Shown here: positions 34,850 to 43,499 of the stretch, piece after piece
How positions within the stretch are numbered: position 1 is the first letter of the stretch
How the letters are laid out: every line of letters begins with the position of its first letter
Origin: Catellatospora vulcania
GTDB lineage: Bacteria > Actinomycetota > Actinomycetes > Mycobacteriales > Micromonosporaceae
Reading direction: 5' to 3'
NCBI RefSeq assembly: GCF_009720385.1
Contig: NZ_ML769304.1
Location: 62,001-126,000 of the forward strand
Length of the DNA stretch: 64,000 nt
The notes under the pieces: model-generated
The model's database searches: none
The model's input: only the letters and a program-made list of their open reading frames with translations
What the model was told of the DNA's origin: nothing
Program-made: the position numbers and the translations under genes

Positions 34850-34881
34850 TGAGGCCGGTCCCCCGCGCGGGGGCCGGCCTC
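34850..34881 (+). terminator. Strong intercistronic hairpin between malE- and malF-like genes
   Basis: TGAGGCCGG(T)CCCCCGC pairs with GCGGGGGCCGGCCTCA around a tiny loop, with one bulged base; 16 bp are GC-rich. It starts 9 bp after the binding-protein stop. It probably gives partial termination or stabilises the upstream message, so that binding protein exceeds permeases. Confidence 0.75.
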
Positions 34882-34925
34882 AGGCCCATCCCCCGCGCCC
34901 CGCTTTCACCCCTCGGAGCACGCCC

Positions 34926-35942
34926 GTGAGCACAGACACCGCCACGCCGGCCCGGACCAGCCCCCCGCCGCGTGAGACCCGACGACCCGGCCGGCTGCGG
35001 CGCAGCTGGGACAAGCACTGGTACGCCTGGGTGATGGTCGCCCCCGTCGTGCTGGTACTCGGCGTCCTGATCTTCTATCCGCTCGGCCGCGGCATCCTGC
35101 TGTCGTTCACCAACCTCACCGAGGCGAACCAGCTCGCCGAGATCTGCAGCAAGTCGATCACCGGCAGCGAGGTGTGCAAGCCCAACCCGAACGCGTGGGA
35201 GATCGTCGGCGTCGACAACTACGTCAACCTGCTCACCGGCAAGGTCGGCGAGTTCTGGCGGCAGTTCGGCGTCACGCTCATCTGGACGGTCACCTGCGTG
35301 GTGTTCCACTACGGCCTGGGACTGGGCCTGGCCGTGCTGCTCAACCGGCCGATGCGCGGCCGTGGCCTCTACCGGATGCTGCTGATCCTGCCGTGGGCGG
35401 TGCCCGCGTTCGTGTCGGCGTTCGCGTGGCGGTTCATGTTCAACGAGCAGTTCGGCCTAATCAACTCGCTGTTCGAGTCCGTCGGCCTGGACCGCGTCGA
35501 GTGGTTCGCCGACTGGAAGACCGCGCTGCTCACGGCGATCATTGCCAACATCTGGCTGGGCGTGCCGTTCATGATGGTCACCCTGCTCGGCGGGATGCAG
35601 ACCATCCCCGGCGAGCAGTACGAGGCCGCCGAGATCGACGGAGCCACCCCGTGGCAGCGGTTCGTCAACATCACGCTGCCCGGCCTGCGCTCGGTCAGCA
35701 TGACCGTCCTGCTGCTGGGCTTCATCTGGACGTTCAACATGTTCCCGATCATCTTCCTGGTCACCGGCGGCGAGCCGGCCGGGCAGACCGAGATCCTGGT
35801 GACCGGCGCGTTCCGGTCGGCGTTCGAGGGCATCCGCAACTACTCGCTGTCCTCGACGTACGGCGTGCTGATCCTGTCCATCCTGCTCGTCTTCTCCGTG
35901 TTCTACCGGCGGGCGCTGCGCAAGCAAGGCGAGGTGTGGTGA
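34926..35942 (+). CDS. ABC sugar transporter permease (MalF-like)
   Basis: 338 residues from GTG 34926 (CGGAG upstream). There are six membrane helices after a proline-rich cytoplasmic N-terminus, and the EAA loop reads YEAAEIDGATPWQRFVNITLPGL in shortened form EAAEIDGATPWQRF. Its stop is 1 bp from the next start. Confidence 0.93.
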   Translation: MSTDTATPARTSPPPRETRRPGRLRRSWDKHWYAWVMVAPVVLVLGVLIFYPLGRGILLSFTNLTEANQLAEICSKSITGSEVCKPNPNAWEIVGVDNYVNLLTGKVGEFWRQFGVTLIWTVTCVVFHYGLGLGLAVLLNRPMRGRGLYRMLLILPWAVPAFVSAFAWRFMFNEQFGLINSLFESVGLDRVEWFADWKTALLTAIIANIWLGVPFMMVTLLGGMQTIPGEQYEAAEIDGATPWQRFVNITLPGLRSVSMTVLLLGFIWTFNMFPIIFLVTGGEPAGQTEILVTGAFRSAFEGIRNYSLSSTYGVLILSILLVFSVFYRRALRKQGEVW

Positions 35943-35943
35943 C

Positions 35944-36846
35944 ATGACGATGACCATGGCCCCCGGCACGACGGCCGGGCAGTCCGCGCCCACCCCGCAG
36001 ACCAACAAGCAGAGCCGGGCCAAGCGCAGCCCGCTGGCTTCGCTCGGGCTGCACGCCACGCTGATCGGCGCGTCGCTGATCGCGGTGTTCCCGATCGCGT
36101 GGGTGGTGCTGAGCTCGTTCAAGCCCAAGCAGTGGGTGCAGAGCAGCGAGCTGTCGCTGGTCAAGGAACCAACCCTGGGCAACTACGAGTACGTGCTGTT
36201 CGAGACGAACTTCCCGACCTGGATGCTCAACTCGGTGATCATCGCGCTGTGCACGATGGTGATCGGCATCCTGATGTCGGCGACCACCGGGTACGCGCTG
36301 TCGCGGTTCAACTTCCCGGGGCGGCGCAAGCTGATGATGGTGTTCCTGGTGACGCAGATGTTCCCGGTCGCCATCCTGATCGTGCCGATTTACCAGATCA
36401 TGGCGACGTTGGGGCTGATCAACACGCATGCGTCGCTGGTGATCGCGTACCTGACGATCGCGGTGCCGTTCTGTTCGTGGATGTTGAAGGGGTACTTCGA
36501 CTCGATTCCGACGTCGCTGGACGAGGCGGCGTCGATCGACGGGTGCGGGCCGTTCCAGACGTTCTGGCGGGTGATCATGCCGCTGGCGCGGCCGGGTATC
36601 GCGGTGACGGCGTTCTACACGTTCCTGACGGCGTGGGGCGAGGTCGCGTACGCGTCGGCGTTCATCCAGACCGACGACCGGTTCACGCTGGCGTACGGCA
36701 TGCAGCAGTTCGTGCCGCAGTTCAACGCGCAGTGGGAGTACCTGACCGCCGCGGCGGTGCTGGTGACGGTGCCCGCCGGGCTGGTCTTCCTGTACGCCCA
36801 GCGCCACCTGGTGTCCGGCCTGACCGCCGGTGGAACGAAGGGCTGA
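35944..36846 (+). CDS. ABC sugar transporter permease (MalG-like)
   Basis: 300 residues and six membrane helices. The EAA loop is LDEAASIDGCGPFQTFWRVI. The C-terminal block YLTAAAVLVTVPAGLVF is typical of MalG. It pairs with the upstream permease. Confidence 0.93.
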   Translation: MTMTMAPGTTAGQSAPTPQTNKQSRAKRSPLASLGLHATLIGASLIAVFPIAWVVLSSFKPKQWVQSSELSLVKEPTLGNYEYVLFETNFPTWMLNSVIIALCTMVIGILMSATTGYALSRFNFPGRRKLMMVFLVTQMFPVAILIVPIYQIMATLGLINTHASLVIAYLTIAVPFCSWMLKGYFDSIPTSLDEAASIDGCGPFQTFWRVIMPLARPGIAVTAFYTFLTAWGEVAYASAFIQTDDRFTLAYGMQQFVPQFNAQWEYLTAAAVLVTVPAGLVFLYAQRHLVSGLTAGGTKG

Positions 36847-36847
36847 G

Positions 36848-37864
36848 GTGGGTACGCAGACGCGGGCACGCCTGGCCGACATCGCCGCACAGGCGCAGGT
36901 CAGCCAGGCGACCGTGTCCCGGGTGCTCAACGACCGGCCGGGGGCGTCGGCGAGCACGCGGCAGGCGGTGCTGACGGCGCTGGACGTGCTGGGCTACGAG
37001 CGGCCGGGTCATCTGCACCGGACCGGGGCGGGGCTGGTCGGGCTGATCCTGCCGGAGCTGGACAACCCGATCTTTCCGGCGTTCGCGCAGATCGCCGAGT
37101 CGACGCTGGCCCAGCAGGGGTACACGTCGATGCTGTGCACGCAGACGCCGGGCACGGTCAGCGAGGACGAGTACGTCGACATGATGCGTGAGCGGGATGT
37201 CGCCGGGATCGTGTTCATGTCGGGTATGCACGCGGCGGCTGACGGCGATCCTGCGCGTTATCACCGGCTGACCACTGACGGGGTGCCGTTCGTGCTGGTC
37301 AACGGGTTTCTGCCGGGGGTCGCGGCGCCGTTCGTGTCGTGTGACGAGCACGGGGCGGCGGAGCTGGCCGTCGCGCATCTGGCGTCGCTGGGGCATCGGC
37401 GGATCGGGCTGCTCTGCGGGCCGCGGCGGTACACCCCGACGCGGCGCAAGGTGGCCGGGTACGCCGCGGCGATGGCCGGGTTGTACGACGGGGACCTGGA
37501 GGAGCTGATCGAGATCGCGCCGTTCGGCGTCGAGGGCGGGCACGGGGCGGCGCTGCGGCTGCTGGAGCGCGGCGTGACGGCGATGCTGTGCGGGTCGGAC
37601 CTGATGGCGCTGGGCGCGATCCGGGCGGTGCGGGCCAACGGGCTGTCCGTGCCGGGGGACGTGTCGGTGGTCGGGTTCGACGACTCGCTGCTGATGGCGT
37701 ACACCGATCCGCCGCTGACCACGCTGCGCCAGCCGGTGCGGGCGATGGCCCAGGCGGCGGTGCGGGCGCTGCTCGACGAGATCGGCGGGTACGCGGCCCC
37801 GCACAGCGAGTACATGTTCCGGCCGGAACTGGTCGTGCGGGGGTCGACGGCGGCGCTGCGCTGA
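36848..37864 (+). CDS. LacI-family transcriptional regulator
   Basis: 338 residues from GTG 36848, immediately after the malG-like stop. The N-terminal HTH (ARLADIAAQAQVSQATVSRV, LNDRPGASASTRQAVLTAL) is followed by the sugar-binding core (GLILPELDNPIFPAFAQ; SVVGFDDSLLMAYTDPPLTT). As the last gene of the importer operon it is the likely local repressor. Confidence 0.93.
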   Translation: MGTQTRARLADIAAQAQVSQATVSRVLNDRPGASASTRQAVLTALDVLGYERPGHLHRTGAGLVGLILPELDNPIFPAFAQIAESTLAQQGYTSMLCTQTPGTVSEDEYVDMMRERDVAGIVFMSGMHAAADGDPARYHRLTTDGVPFVLVNGFLPGVAAPFVSCDEHGAAELAVAHLASLGHRRIGLLCGPRRYTPTRRKVAGYAAAMAGLYDGDLEELIEIAPFGVEGGHGAALRLLERGVTAMLCGSDLMALGAIRAVRANGLSVPGDVSVVGFDDSLLMAYTDPPLTTLRQPVRAMAQAAVRALLDEIGGYAAPHSEYMFRPELVVRGSTAALR

Positions 37865-37897
37865 CAACGTTCTCCGGGCCCCGCCTAGGATGGCTTC

Positions 37898-38272
37898 ATG
37901 ACCTTGAGCAAACCGACTGTGGAATTCCCCGGGGGCGAGGCCCCGACCGACCTGGTGATCACCGACCTGGTGGTCGGCACCGGCGACGAGGCCGTACCCG
38001 GCCGCCAGGTCGTCGTGCACTACGTGGGTGTGACCTTCGACGGCGGCGAGGAGTTCGACGCGTCCTGGAACCGCGGCTCTCCGTTCACGTTCCCGCTCGG
38101 CGGCGGGCGTGTCATCGAGGGCTGGGACAAGGGCGTGGCCGGCATGAAGGTCGGCGGCCGCCGCCAGCTGATCATCCCGGCCAAGCTCGCGTACGGCAAC
38201 CGCGGCGCCGGCGGCATGATCAAGCCCGGCGACACCCTGGTCTTCGTCGTAGACCTCCTCGAGGTCCGCTGA
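37898..38272 (+). CDS. FKBP-type peptidyl-prolyl cis-trans isomerase
   Basis: 124 residues, a single FKBP domain without signal peptide: VVVHYVGVTFDGGEEFDASW, PFTFPLGGGRVIEGWDKGV, GGRRQLIIPAKLAYGNRG, GDTLVFVVDLLEV. The active-site aromatic and Asp residues of FKBP12 are all present. It is cytoplasmic. Confidence 0.95.
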   Translation: MTLSKPTVEFPGGEAPTDLVITDLVVGTGDEAVPGRQVVVHYVGVTFDGGEEFDASWNRGSPFTFPLGGGRVIEGWDKGVAGMKVGGRRQLIIPAKLAYGNRGAGGMIKPGDTLVFVVDLLEVR

Positions 38273-38280
38273 CCCACTCC

Positions 38281-38359
38281 CCCGACGATCTTGCGCGTAC
38301 GGTGGGGACGACACACTCGTTCCGGGCGTATCGCCAACAGTTCGCGCAAGATCGTCGGG
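38281..38359. repeat. Perfect 17-bp inverted repeat (REP-like/terminator)
   Basis: CCCGACGATCTTGCGCG at 38281-38297 is repeated inverted at 38343-38359 with 45 nt between; a partial third copy (GATCTTGCG) occurs near 38387. It follows the FKBP stop directly and may act as terminator. The GATCTTGCGCG core resembles dispersed intergenic repeats of actinomycetes. Confidence 0.7.
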
Positions 38360-38406
38360 ATCATAGCGGGGCCACGGCGAGGGATCTTGCGGGTTAGACT
38401 CGCGCG

Positions 38407-38985
38407 GTGCCCGTTTTGACCGTCGATGATCTGCTGCCGTGGGAGCCGCGGCGTGTCCTGGTCACGGGCACGTCCGGGGCGGGGAAGACCACGCTGAGCA
38501 GGGAGATCGCCGCGGCTTTGGCGATGCCGCGGGTCGAGCTGGACGCGCTGCACCACGGGGCCGGCTGGGTGCCGAGGGCCGCGTTCGCCGACGAGGTCGG
38601 CGTCTTCGCCGCGCAGCCGCGCTGGGTGACCGAGTGGCAGTACACGGACAAGCTGGGCGACCTGCTGTCCGGCCGCGCCGACACGGTCGTCTGGTTGGAC
38701 CATCCGCGCCCGCTGGTGATGTGGCAGGTCACCCGGCGCACGGTGCGCCGCAGGTGGCAGCGCGAGCAGCTGTGGAACGGCAACGTCGAGGGGCCGCTGT
38801 ACACGATCCTCACCGACCCCGAGCACGTGATCCGCTGGGCGTGGCGTACCCACGGCAAGCCCGCCGGGCGGGTGGCGGCGCTGCTGGAGCAGCGCGGCGA
38901 GCAGGTCGCGGTGGTCCGGCTGCGCGGCCGGGCCCAGGTCCAGCGGTGGGTACGACGGTTGCGGGAAGGTTCTCTGCTCGGCTAG
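38407..38985 (+). CDS. P-loop nucleoside/shikimate-kinase-like NTPase
   Basis: 192 residues from GTG 38407. Walker A is GTSGAGKTT. The following ALAMPRVELDALHHGAGWVP and the lid region VTRRTVRRRWQREQLWNGN are typical of the adenylate-kinase-like 'topology modulation' family. The phosphate acceptor is unknown. It converges with the OsmC gene, 3 bp apart. Confidence 0.83.
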   Translation: MPVLTVDDLLPWEPRRVLVTGTSGAGKTTLSREIAAALAMPRVELDALHHGAGWVPRAAFADEVGVFAAQPRWVTEWQYTDKLGDLLSGRADTVVWLDHPRPLVMWQVTRRTVRRRWQREQLWNGNVEGPLYTILTDPEHVIRWAWRTHGKPAGRVAALLEQRGEQVAVVRLRGRAQVQRWVRRLREGSLLG

Positions 38986-38988
38986 CGG

Positions 38989-39462
38989 TCAGCCCTGGCC
39001 GGGGGTGACGATCACCGGCTCGTGGCGTACCGGGAAGTTCACCGAGTTGGCGATGAAGCAGGCCCGGTGCGCGTCGTGGTGCAGGGCGAGCGCCCGCTCG
39101 GTCATCGCGGCGTCGGCGACGGTGACGTGGGGGCGCAGGACCGCCTCGGTGAAGCGGCCGCCGCCGTCGTCCTCGGTCATCGTCGCCTGCGGCTGGTCGG
39201 TGTAGCCGGTGACGACGACGCCGTCGACCGCGCACAGGTGCAGGTACCAGAGCAGGTGGCATTGGGACAGCGACGCCAGGAGCAGCTGTTCGGGGTTCCA
39301 GCGGCCGGGGTCGCCGCGGAACGCCGGGTCCGACGAGCCGGGCAGGGTCGGCAGGCCGGGCGCGCTGACCTCGTGGGTACGCCGGTAGGTGCGGTAGCTG
39401 TCGGTGCCGGTGCCCTCGTTGCCGGTCCATTCGACGGTCAGCTCGTACCGGTGCTCGCGCAT
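38989..39462 (-). CDS. OsmC-family peroxide/thiol protein
   Basis: 157 residues. The reactive Cys pair lies in LLASLSQCHLLWYLHLC and HRACFIANSVNFPV; WNPEQLLLASLSQCH is the family signature. OsmC-like proteins reduce organic hydroperoxides. Confidence 0.9.
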   Translation of the reverse strand: MREHRYELTVEWTGNEGTGTDSYRTYRRTHEVSAPGLPTLPGSSDPAFRGDPGRWNPEQLLLASLSQCHLLWYLHLCAVDGVVVTGYTDQPQATMTEDDGGGRFTEAVLRPHVTVADAAMTERALALHHDAHRACFIANSVNFPVRHEPVIVTPGQG

Positions 39463-39525
39463 GGCGGCAGCCTAGTGCACGCGGTAGAGGTCACGTATGC
39501 GGTCAAAGCGACCTAAACTCGGCCT

Positions 39526-40203
39526 ATGGAGCTCTCGCTGGCCGAGCAGCTGGTCCTGCTCAGTTATGACGATGTGACCGGCAGGGCGCTGGTGCCCATC
39601 AACCATCTGGACTGCGGCATCGAGGGTGCGGTCCTGCTCAGCCTGGCCAACGCCGGGCGGATCGCGATACGCCGCGGGCATGTGGAGGTCGTGGACCACA
39701 CGCTCACCGGCGACCCGTCACAGGACGCCGCGCTCATGGAGATCAGCGACGACGCCAAGGGCCACGCGCCCGACTGGTGGATCTACCACCTGGCATCCCC
39801 GCACCACCGCCAGCGGCTGCTGGACAACCTCGTGGCCAAGGGCGTGCTGCGGCACGAGGACCACCGGGTGGTCGGCGTCTTCCACCGGCCCCGCTATCCG
39901 CTGGCCGACCAGGCGGTCAAGAAGGAACTGGTGGACCGGCTGCGCAACGTGGTCAACCGGATCGCCGAGCCCGACCGCGACTCGGTCAGCCTGCTCGCGC
40001 TCACCCACACCATGATGCTGGACCGCCACTACTACCCCGAGGTCAACCACGACGACATGCGCCACCGCGTCATGGAGCTGGCCGAGGGCGAGTGGGCAGC
40101 CCCGGCCCTCGGCAAGGTGATCTACGCGATGAACATGGCCGTCATGGCCGCGGTCACCGGCGGCATCGCGTCGTCGTCCACCGCCGCGGTCTCCGGCAGC
40201 TGA
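39526..40203 (+). CDS. GPP34 (GOLPH3-like) family protein
   Basis: 225 residues: LSLAEQLVLLSYDDVTGRAL, LDCGIEGAVLLSLANAGRI, then RLRNVVNRIAEPDRDSVSLLAL. This fold binds phosphoinositides in eukaryotic GOLPH3; in actinobacteria GPP34 proteins are common and of unknown role, perhaps membrane-associated. The final 20 residues are small and hydrophobic. Confidence 0.9.
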   Translation: MELSLAEQLVLLSYDDVTGRALVPINHLDCGIEGAVLLSLANAGRIAIRRGHVEVVDHTLTGDPSQDAALMEISDDAKGHAPDWWIYHLASPHHRQRLLDNLVAKGVLRHEDHRVVGVFHRPRYPLADQAVKKELVDRLRNVVNRIAEPDRDSVSLLALTHTMMLDRHYYPEVNHDDMRHRVMELAEGEWAAPALGKVIYAMNMAVMAAVTGGIASSSTAAVSGS

Positions 40204-40266
40204 CAGCCGGCGCGTGTCATGTTGATCACGATGCGCCGCGGCGGGTAGGCGGCCTACCGTACCGAC

Positions 40267-41250
40267 ATGCACGGCATCCCCCGTACCGATGAGGACCTGG
40301 CCCACACCTACCGCGACTTCGCACTGCGGGAGGCGGCCGGAAGGTCTCCGGCCTACGAGCGGCTGTGTCTCGGGGTGGCCGCCGACGCCGAGGTGCTCGG
40401 CCTCGTCGGCGCGCTGCCGCTGGCCAAACGCCAGCCGAACCTGCTGCTGGGCGCGGTCCGGCTGCTCGGCGGGCCGGTCGGCGACTACGCAGCGTTCCGG
40501 GACTGGGTGGTCGCGCACTGGGCCGCGGTACGCGAGCAGCTGCTGGCCCGCAGCACGCAGACCAACGAGGCCGCACGGTGCGCGACACTGCTGCCGGTGC
40601 TCGCCGCGCTGCCGCAGCCGCTCGCACTGATCGAGGTCGGCGCGTCCGCGGGGCTGTGCCTGTACCCGGACCGGTACCGCTACCGGTATGGCGACCGCGC
40701 GCCGCTCGGGCCGGCCGGTGCGCCGCTGCTGGAGTGCTCCGTCGACGGGTCGGTGCCCGTGCCGGACCGGCTGCCGCAGGTCGTGTGGCGTACGGGCATC
40801 GACCTGAACCCGCTCGACGTCACCGACCCTGACGACGTGCGCTGGCTGCAGAGCCTGATCTGGCCGGAGCACACCGAACGCCGCGAGCGGCTGACCGCGG
40901 CCGCGGCGATCGCCGCCGCCGAACCGCCACTGCTGGTCCGCGGCGACCTCAACGAGTCCCTGGCACGGCTGGCCGAGCAGGCCCCCGCCGAGGCGACGCT
41001 GGTCGTGTTCCACACCGCGGTGCTCGCCTACCTCGACGCGGCGGGCGTGGATCGGTTCGCGGCGCAGATGGGCGAGCTGGCTGGGCGGCGGCCGGGCACG
41101 GTGTGGCTGAGCAACGAGGCACCCGGAGTGGTGCCGCAGGTGGCCGCGCGGTTGCCCGGCGAGGCTCCACCGGGCCGGTTCGTCCTCGCCGTGGACGGGC
41201 GGCCGGTCGCCTTCACCATGCCGCATGGCCAGGGCGTCGCATGGCTCTGA
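40267..41250 (+). CDS. DUF2332 family protein
   Basis: 327 residues. Hallmarks are YRDFALREAAGRSPAYERLC, TQTNEAARCATLLPVLAALP, LALIEVGASAGLCLYPDRY and GIDLNPLDVTDPDDVRWL, as in the DUF2332 family of actinobacteria. The LIEVGASAGL block resembles a methyltransferase motif I but activity is unproven. Confidence 0.88.
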   Translation: MHGIPRTDEDLAHTYRDFALREAAGRSPAYERLCLGVAADAEVLGLVGALPLAKRQPNLLLGAVRLLGGPVGDYAAFRDWVVAHWAAVREQLLARSTQTNEAARCATLLPVLAALPQPLALIEVGASAGLCLYPDRYRYRYGDRAPLGPAGAPLLECSVDGSVPVPDRLPQVVWRTGIDLNPLDVTDPDDVRWLQSLIWPEHTERRERLTAAAAIAAAEPPLLVRGDLNESLARLAEQAPAEATLVVFHTAVLAYLDAAGVDRFAAQMGELAGRRPGTVWLSNEAPGVVPQVAARLPGEAPPGRFVLAVDGRPVAFTMPHGQGVAWL

Positions 41251-41321
41251 GCCGCACCGTCCAATCTCTACATGACCTGCGGCCGCGTCGGCCATAGAGT
41301 GTTGCCGTCGAAGGGACAGCG

Positions 41322-42032
41322 ATGGCGCAGCACGACGGTGGCCCGGCGGGGCGGACCGAGAAGGACAACACGGCGCTCGACGTCGCCGCCAGTTCGGTCG
41401 CAGGGCTTGGCCTGCTGGTGGGGGCGCTGGGCGCGGCCGGGCTGGTGCTCGTGCTGTGCACCAATTCGCTGGCCGGGGTCGGTCTGACCCTGGTCAACAT
41501 CGCGGTCCCGGCGATCGCGTTCGGGTACGCGCTGCTCGACGCCGCCCCGCGCGGCTCGGCCCGGCCGCGGCGGATCGGGGCGATCACGCTGGCCGTGCTC
41601 ATCGCGGCGGGCGCGACCGGGCTCAGCTGGGGGCTGTCCGGGGTGGCGATGCGCCAGTTCGCACCCGCGGACTACATCGGCCGCTACGGCGAGCGCGTGC
41701 AGGTGACCGTCATGGACGCCGACTGCCGCCACGGGACCATCTGGCGGCGCGGGCCGCGGGCCGACTTCTACTGCGAGGGCGCGACGTGGCGGGCCGGCGG
41801 CCGGGACGAGCGCGGCCGGTTGACCCTGTTCTACCAGGAGATGGAGCCGCGTTCGCAGAGCCGCTCGATCGACGCGTACGTGCTCGGCAACGAGGGGTAC
41901 AGCGTGGAGCGGGTCGGCGAGGTCGAGTCCTGGGCGTGGTGGGCCGGGCGTCCGCTGTGGCTGCTGCTGGGCCTGCCGGTGCTGGCCCTCGGCGTGCTGC
42001 TGCGACGGGATCTGGTCGCCCCGCGGGCCTGA
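41322..42032 (+). CDS. Membrane protein of unknown function
   Basis: 236 residues from ATG 41322. There are three hydrophobic segments in the N-terminal half (about 25-110), an extracellular-looking middle with two Cys (DADCRHGT; ADFYCEGA) that could pair, and a C-terminal helix (PLWLLLGLPVLALGVLL). No family recognised. Confidence 0.72.
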   Translation: MAQHDGGPAGRTEKDNTALDVAASSVAGLGLLVGALGAAGLVLVLCTNSLAGVGLTLVNIAVPAIAFGYALLDAAPRGSARPRRIGAITLAVLIAAGATGLSWGLSGVAMRQFAPADYIGRYGERVQVTVMDADCRHGTIWRRGPRADFYCEGATWRAGGRDERGRLTLFYQEMEPRSQSRSIDAYVLGNEGYSVERVGEVESWAWWAGRPLWLLLGLPVLALGVLLRRDLVAPRA

Positions 42033-42233
42033 CCGAATGGGCGCGAACCCGCCCGGCGGCCGCGGCACCGACCCTGCGGTGAGTTCCGCGGCGGGACCGT
42101 CGGCCACGTCGAGATGTTCCTTCTACAGGTCCAGGTACTGGTCCTGGCCGAGGAGGCGTCCGCCGCGCTCGCGCGCGACCGACGGGAGCGGGTTCACCGT
42201 GCGCTCGGGCGGCCCGAGTGGGAAGCTGTCTCG

Positions 42234-42566
42234 ATGGCGCGTATCCGATCGATCGTCCTGAAGGTGAACGACATCCCCAGAGCGGCCGCATTCTGGACCC
42301 GGGCGCTGGGCTACGAGGCCTCACCGGCCGACCCGGCGTTCCTCGTCCCGCCGGACGGCGACGGCCCCAGGCTGCACCTCGACGCCGACGACCGGACCCA
42401 CCTCGACCTGTGGGCGGCGAGCGCCGCCGAGCAGCAGGCCGAGGTCGAGCGCCTGGTCGCGCTCGGCGCGGTGCAGGTCGACTGGGACTATCCCGAGGAC
42501 GCGGACTTCGTGGTGCTCGCCGACCCGGAGGGCAACCTGTTCTGCGTGGTGAACACCGCCGCTTGA
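42234..42566 (+). CDS. VOC-family (glyoxalase/bleomycin-resistance-like) protein
   Basis: 110 residues from ATG 42234 (GGGAAG upstream); upstream in-frame codons lack homology. One VOC domain: IRSIVLKVNDIPRAAAFWTR, HLDLWA, then VLADPEGNLFCVVN. It resembles small glyoxalase-like dimers. The ligand is unknown. Confidence 0.85.
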   Translation: MARIRSIVLKVNDIPRAAAFWTRALGYEASPADPAFLVPPDGDGPRLHLDADDRTHLDLWAASAAEQQAEVERLVALGAVQVDWDYPEDADFVVLADPEGNLFCVVNTAA

Positions 42567-42579
42567 CCGGCGCGCTACC

Positions 42580-43422
42580 GTGCGGGTCGTGATCAGACCG
42601 GTCTCCGCCCCATACCGTGTCACGGCCACCGTCGTGGCGCTGCTCGGGCTGTCCGCCGCCGCGCCTTTCCTGTACCGGACCGGGCCGGTCGGGTACGCCG
42701 CGCTGCTGGTTCCGCTGGGGCTGCTGCTGGCGCTGGCGTGGGCGGTGCGGCTCGGGCAGTGGATGCTGGCGGCCGGTGCTCCTCCGTGGCCGGCCCGGCT
42801 GACCCTGCATCTGGCGCAGGGCGCGCAGGCGGGGCAGCGGGGGCGGGCGGTCCGGGTCGCCGACGCGGTCGCCCGCGCGGGGGACGCGGACGTCACGCCG
42901 GCCGGGTACGCGGTGTGGGCGGTGCTGCGTCGTGGCAGCGCCCCGCAGCTGCACCAGCGGGTGGTGTGGGAGCGGTGGCTGCGTGAGCTGACCGGTGAGC
43001 AGCGGGTGCTGGTGCGCCGCCGCGCGGGGGTGGCCGTGCTCGACGTCGAGGGCCAGGGCCGGATCTGGCCGTCGAGCTTCACGCTGCGCCGTCGACCCTG
43101 GGGTGTGGTGCTGACACCGCTGGGCGGCACGTCGGCGTCCGGCGACCTGTCGGTGTGGCGGCTGCTGACGGTGCTCGTCATGGTGGTGGCGCTGCTGGCC
43201 GGTCCGGCACTGGGACGCCGGGACTACCTGGACGCGGTGTGGGCGACCGCTTACATCGTCGTGCTCGCATTCGCCGTCGGGCAGTGGTTCGGGGTGATGC
43301 CGCCGGGGCGGCAGAGCCGGGAGCGGCCTGCCAGCACACGAATCCCCGGGGCGCGCACCAAAGCCGCCAAGCCACACCGCGGCGGCCGCTTCAGCGGCAC
43401 ATCGAAGACCCGTAAGCGTTAG
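42580..43422 (+). CDS. Hypothetical membrane protein
   Basis: 280 residues from GTG 42580. There are two N-terminal membrane helices (about residues 12-60), a soluble middle, two more helices (LLTVLVMVVALLAGPALG; WATAYIVVLAFAVGQWF) and a basic Arg/Lys/Ser tail. No family recognised. It ends 2 bp before the IS607-type element region. Confidence 0.65.
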   Translation: MRVVIRPVSAPYRVTATVVALLGLSAAAPFLYRTGPVGYAALLVPLGLLLALAWAVRLGQWMLAAGAPPWPARLTLHLAQGAQAGQRGRAVRVADAVARAGDADVTPAGYAVWAVLRRGSAPQLHQRVVWERWLRELTGEQRVLVRRRAGVAVLDVEGQGRIWPSSFTLRRRPWGVVLTPLGGTSASGDLSVWRLLTVLVMVVALLAGPALGRRDYLDAVWATAYIVVLAFAVGQWFGVMPPGRQSRERPASTRIPGARTKAAKPHRGGRFSGTSKTRKR

Positions 43423-43454
43423 AAAGGTCACCTTCTACATCGCATGCCATGTAG

Positions 43455-43489
43455 AGGGAAGGAAGAGAAAGGGGTGCCCTTCCTTCCCT
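43455..43489 (-). ncRNA. Hairpin downstream of tnpB, candidate omega-RNA segment or terminator
   Basis: AGGGAAGGAAG and CTTCCTTCCCT form a perfect 11-bp stem with a 13-nt loop just past the tnpB stop. TnpB nucleases use an RNA derived from the transposon end at the tnpB 3' side, so this structure may belong to it. It could equally be a terminator. Confidence 0.4.
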
Positions 43490-43499
43490 ACCGTTACCT

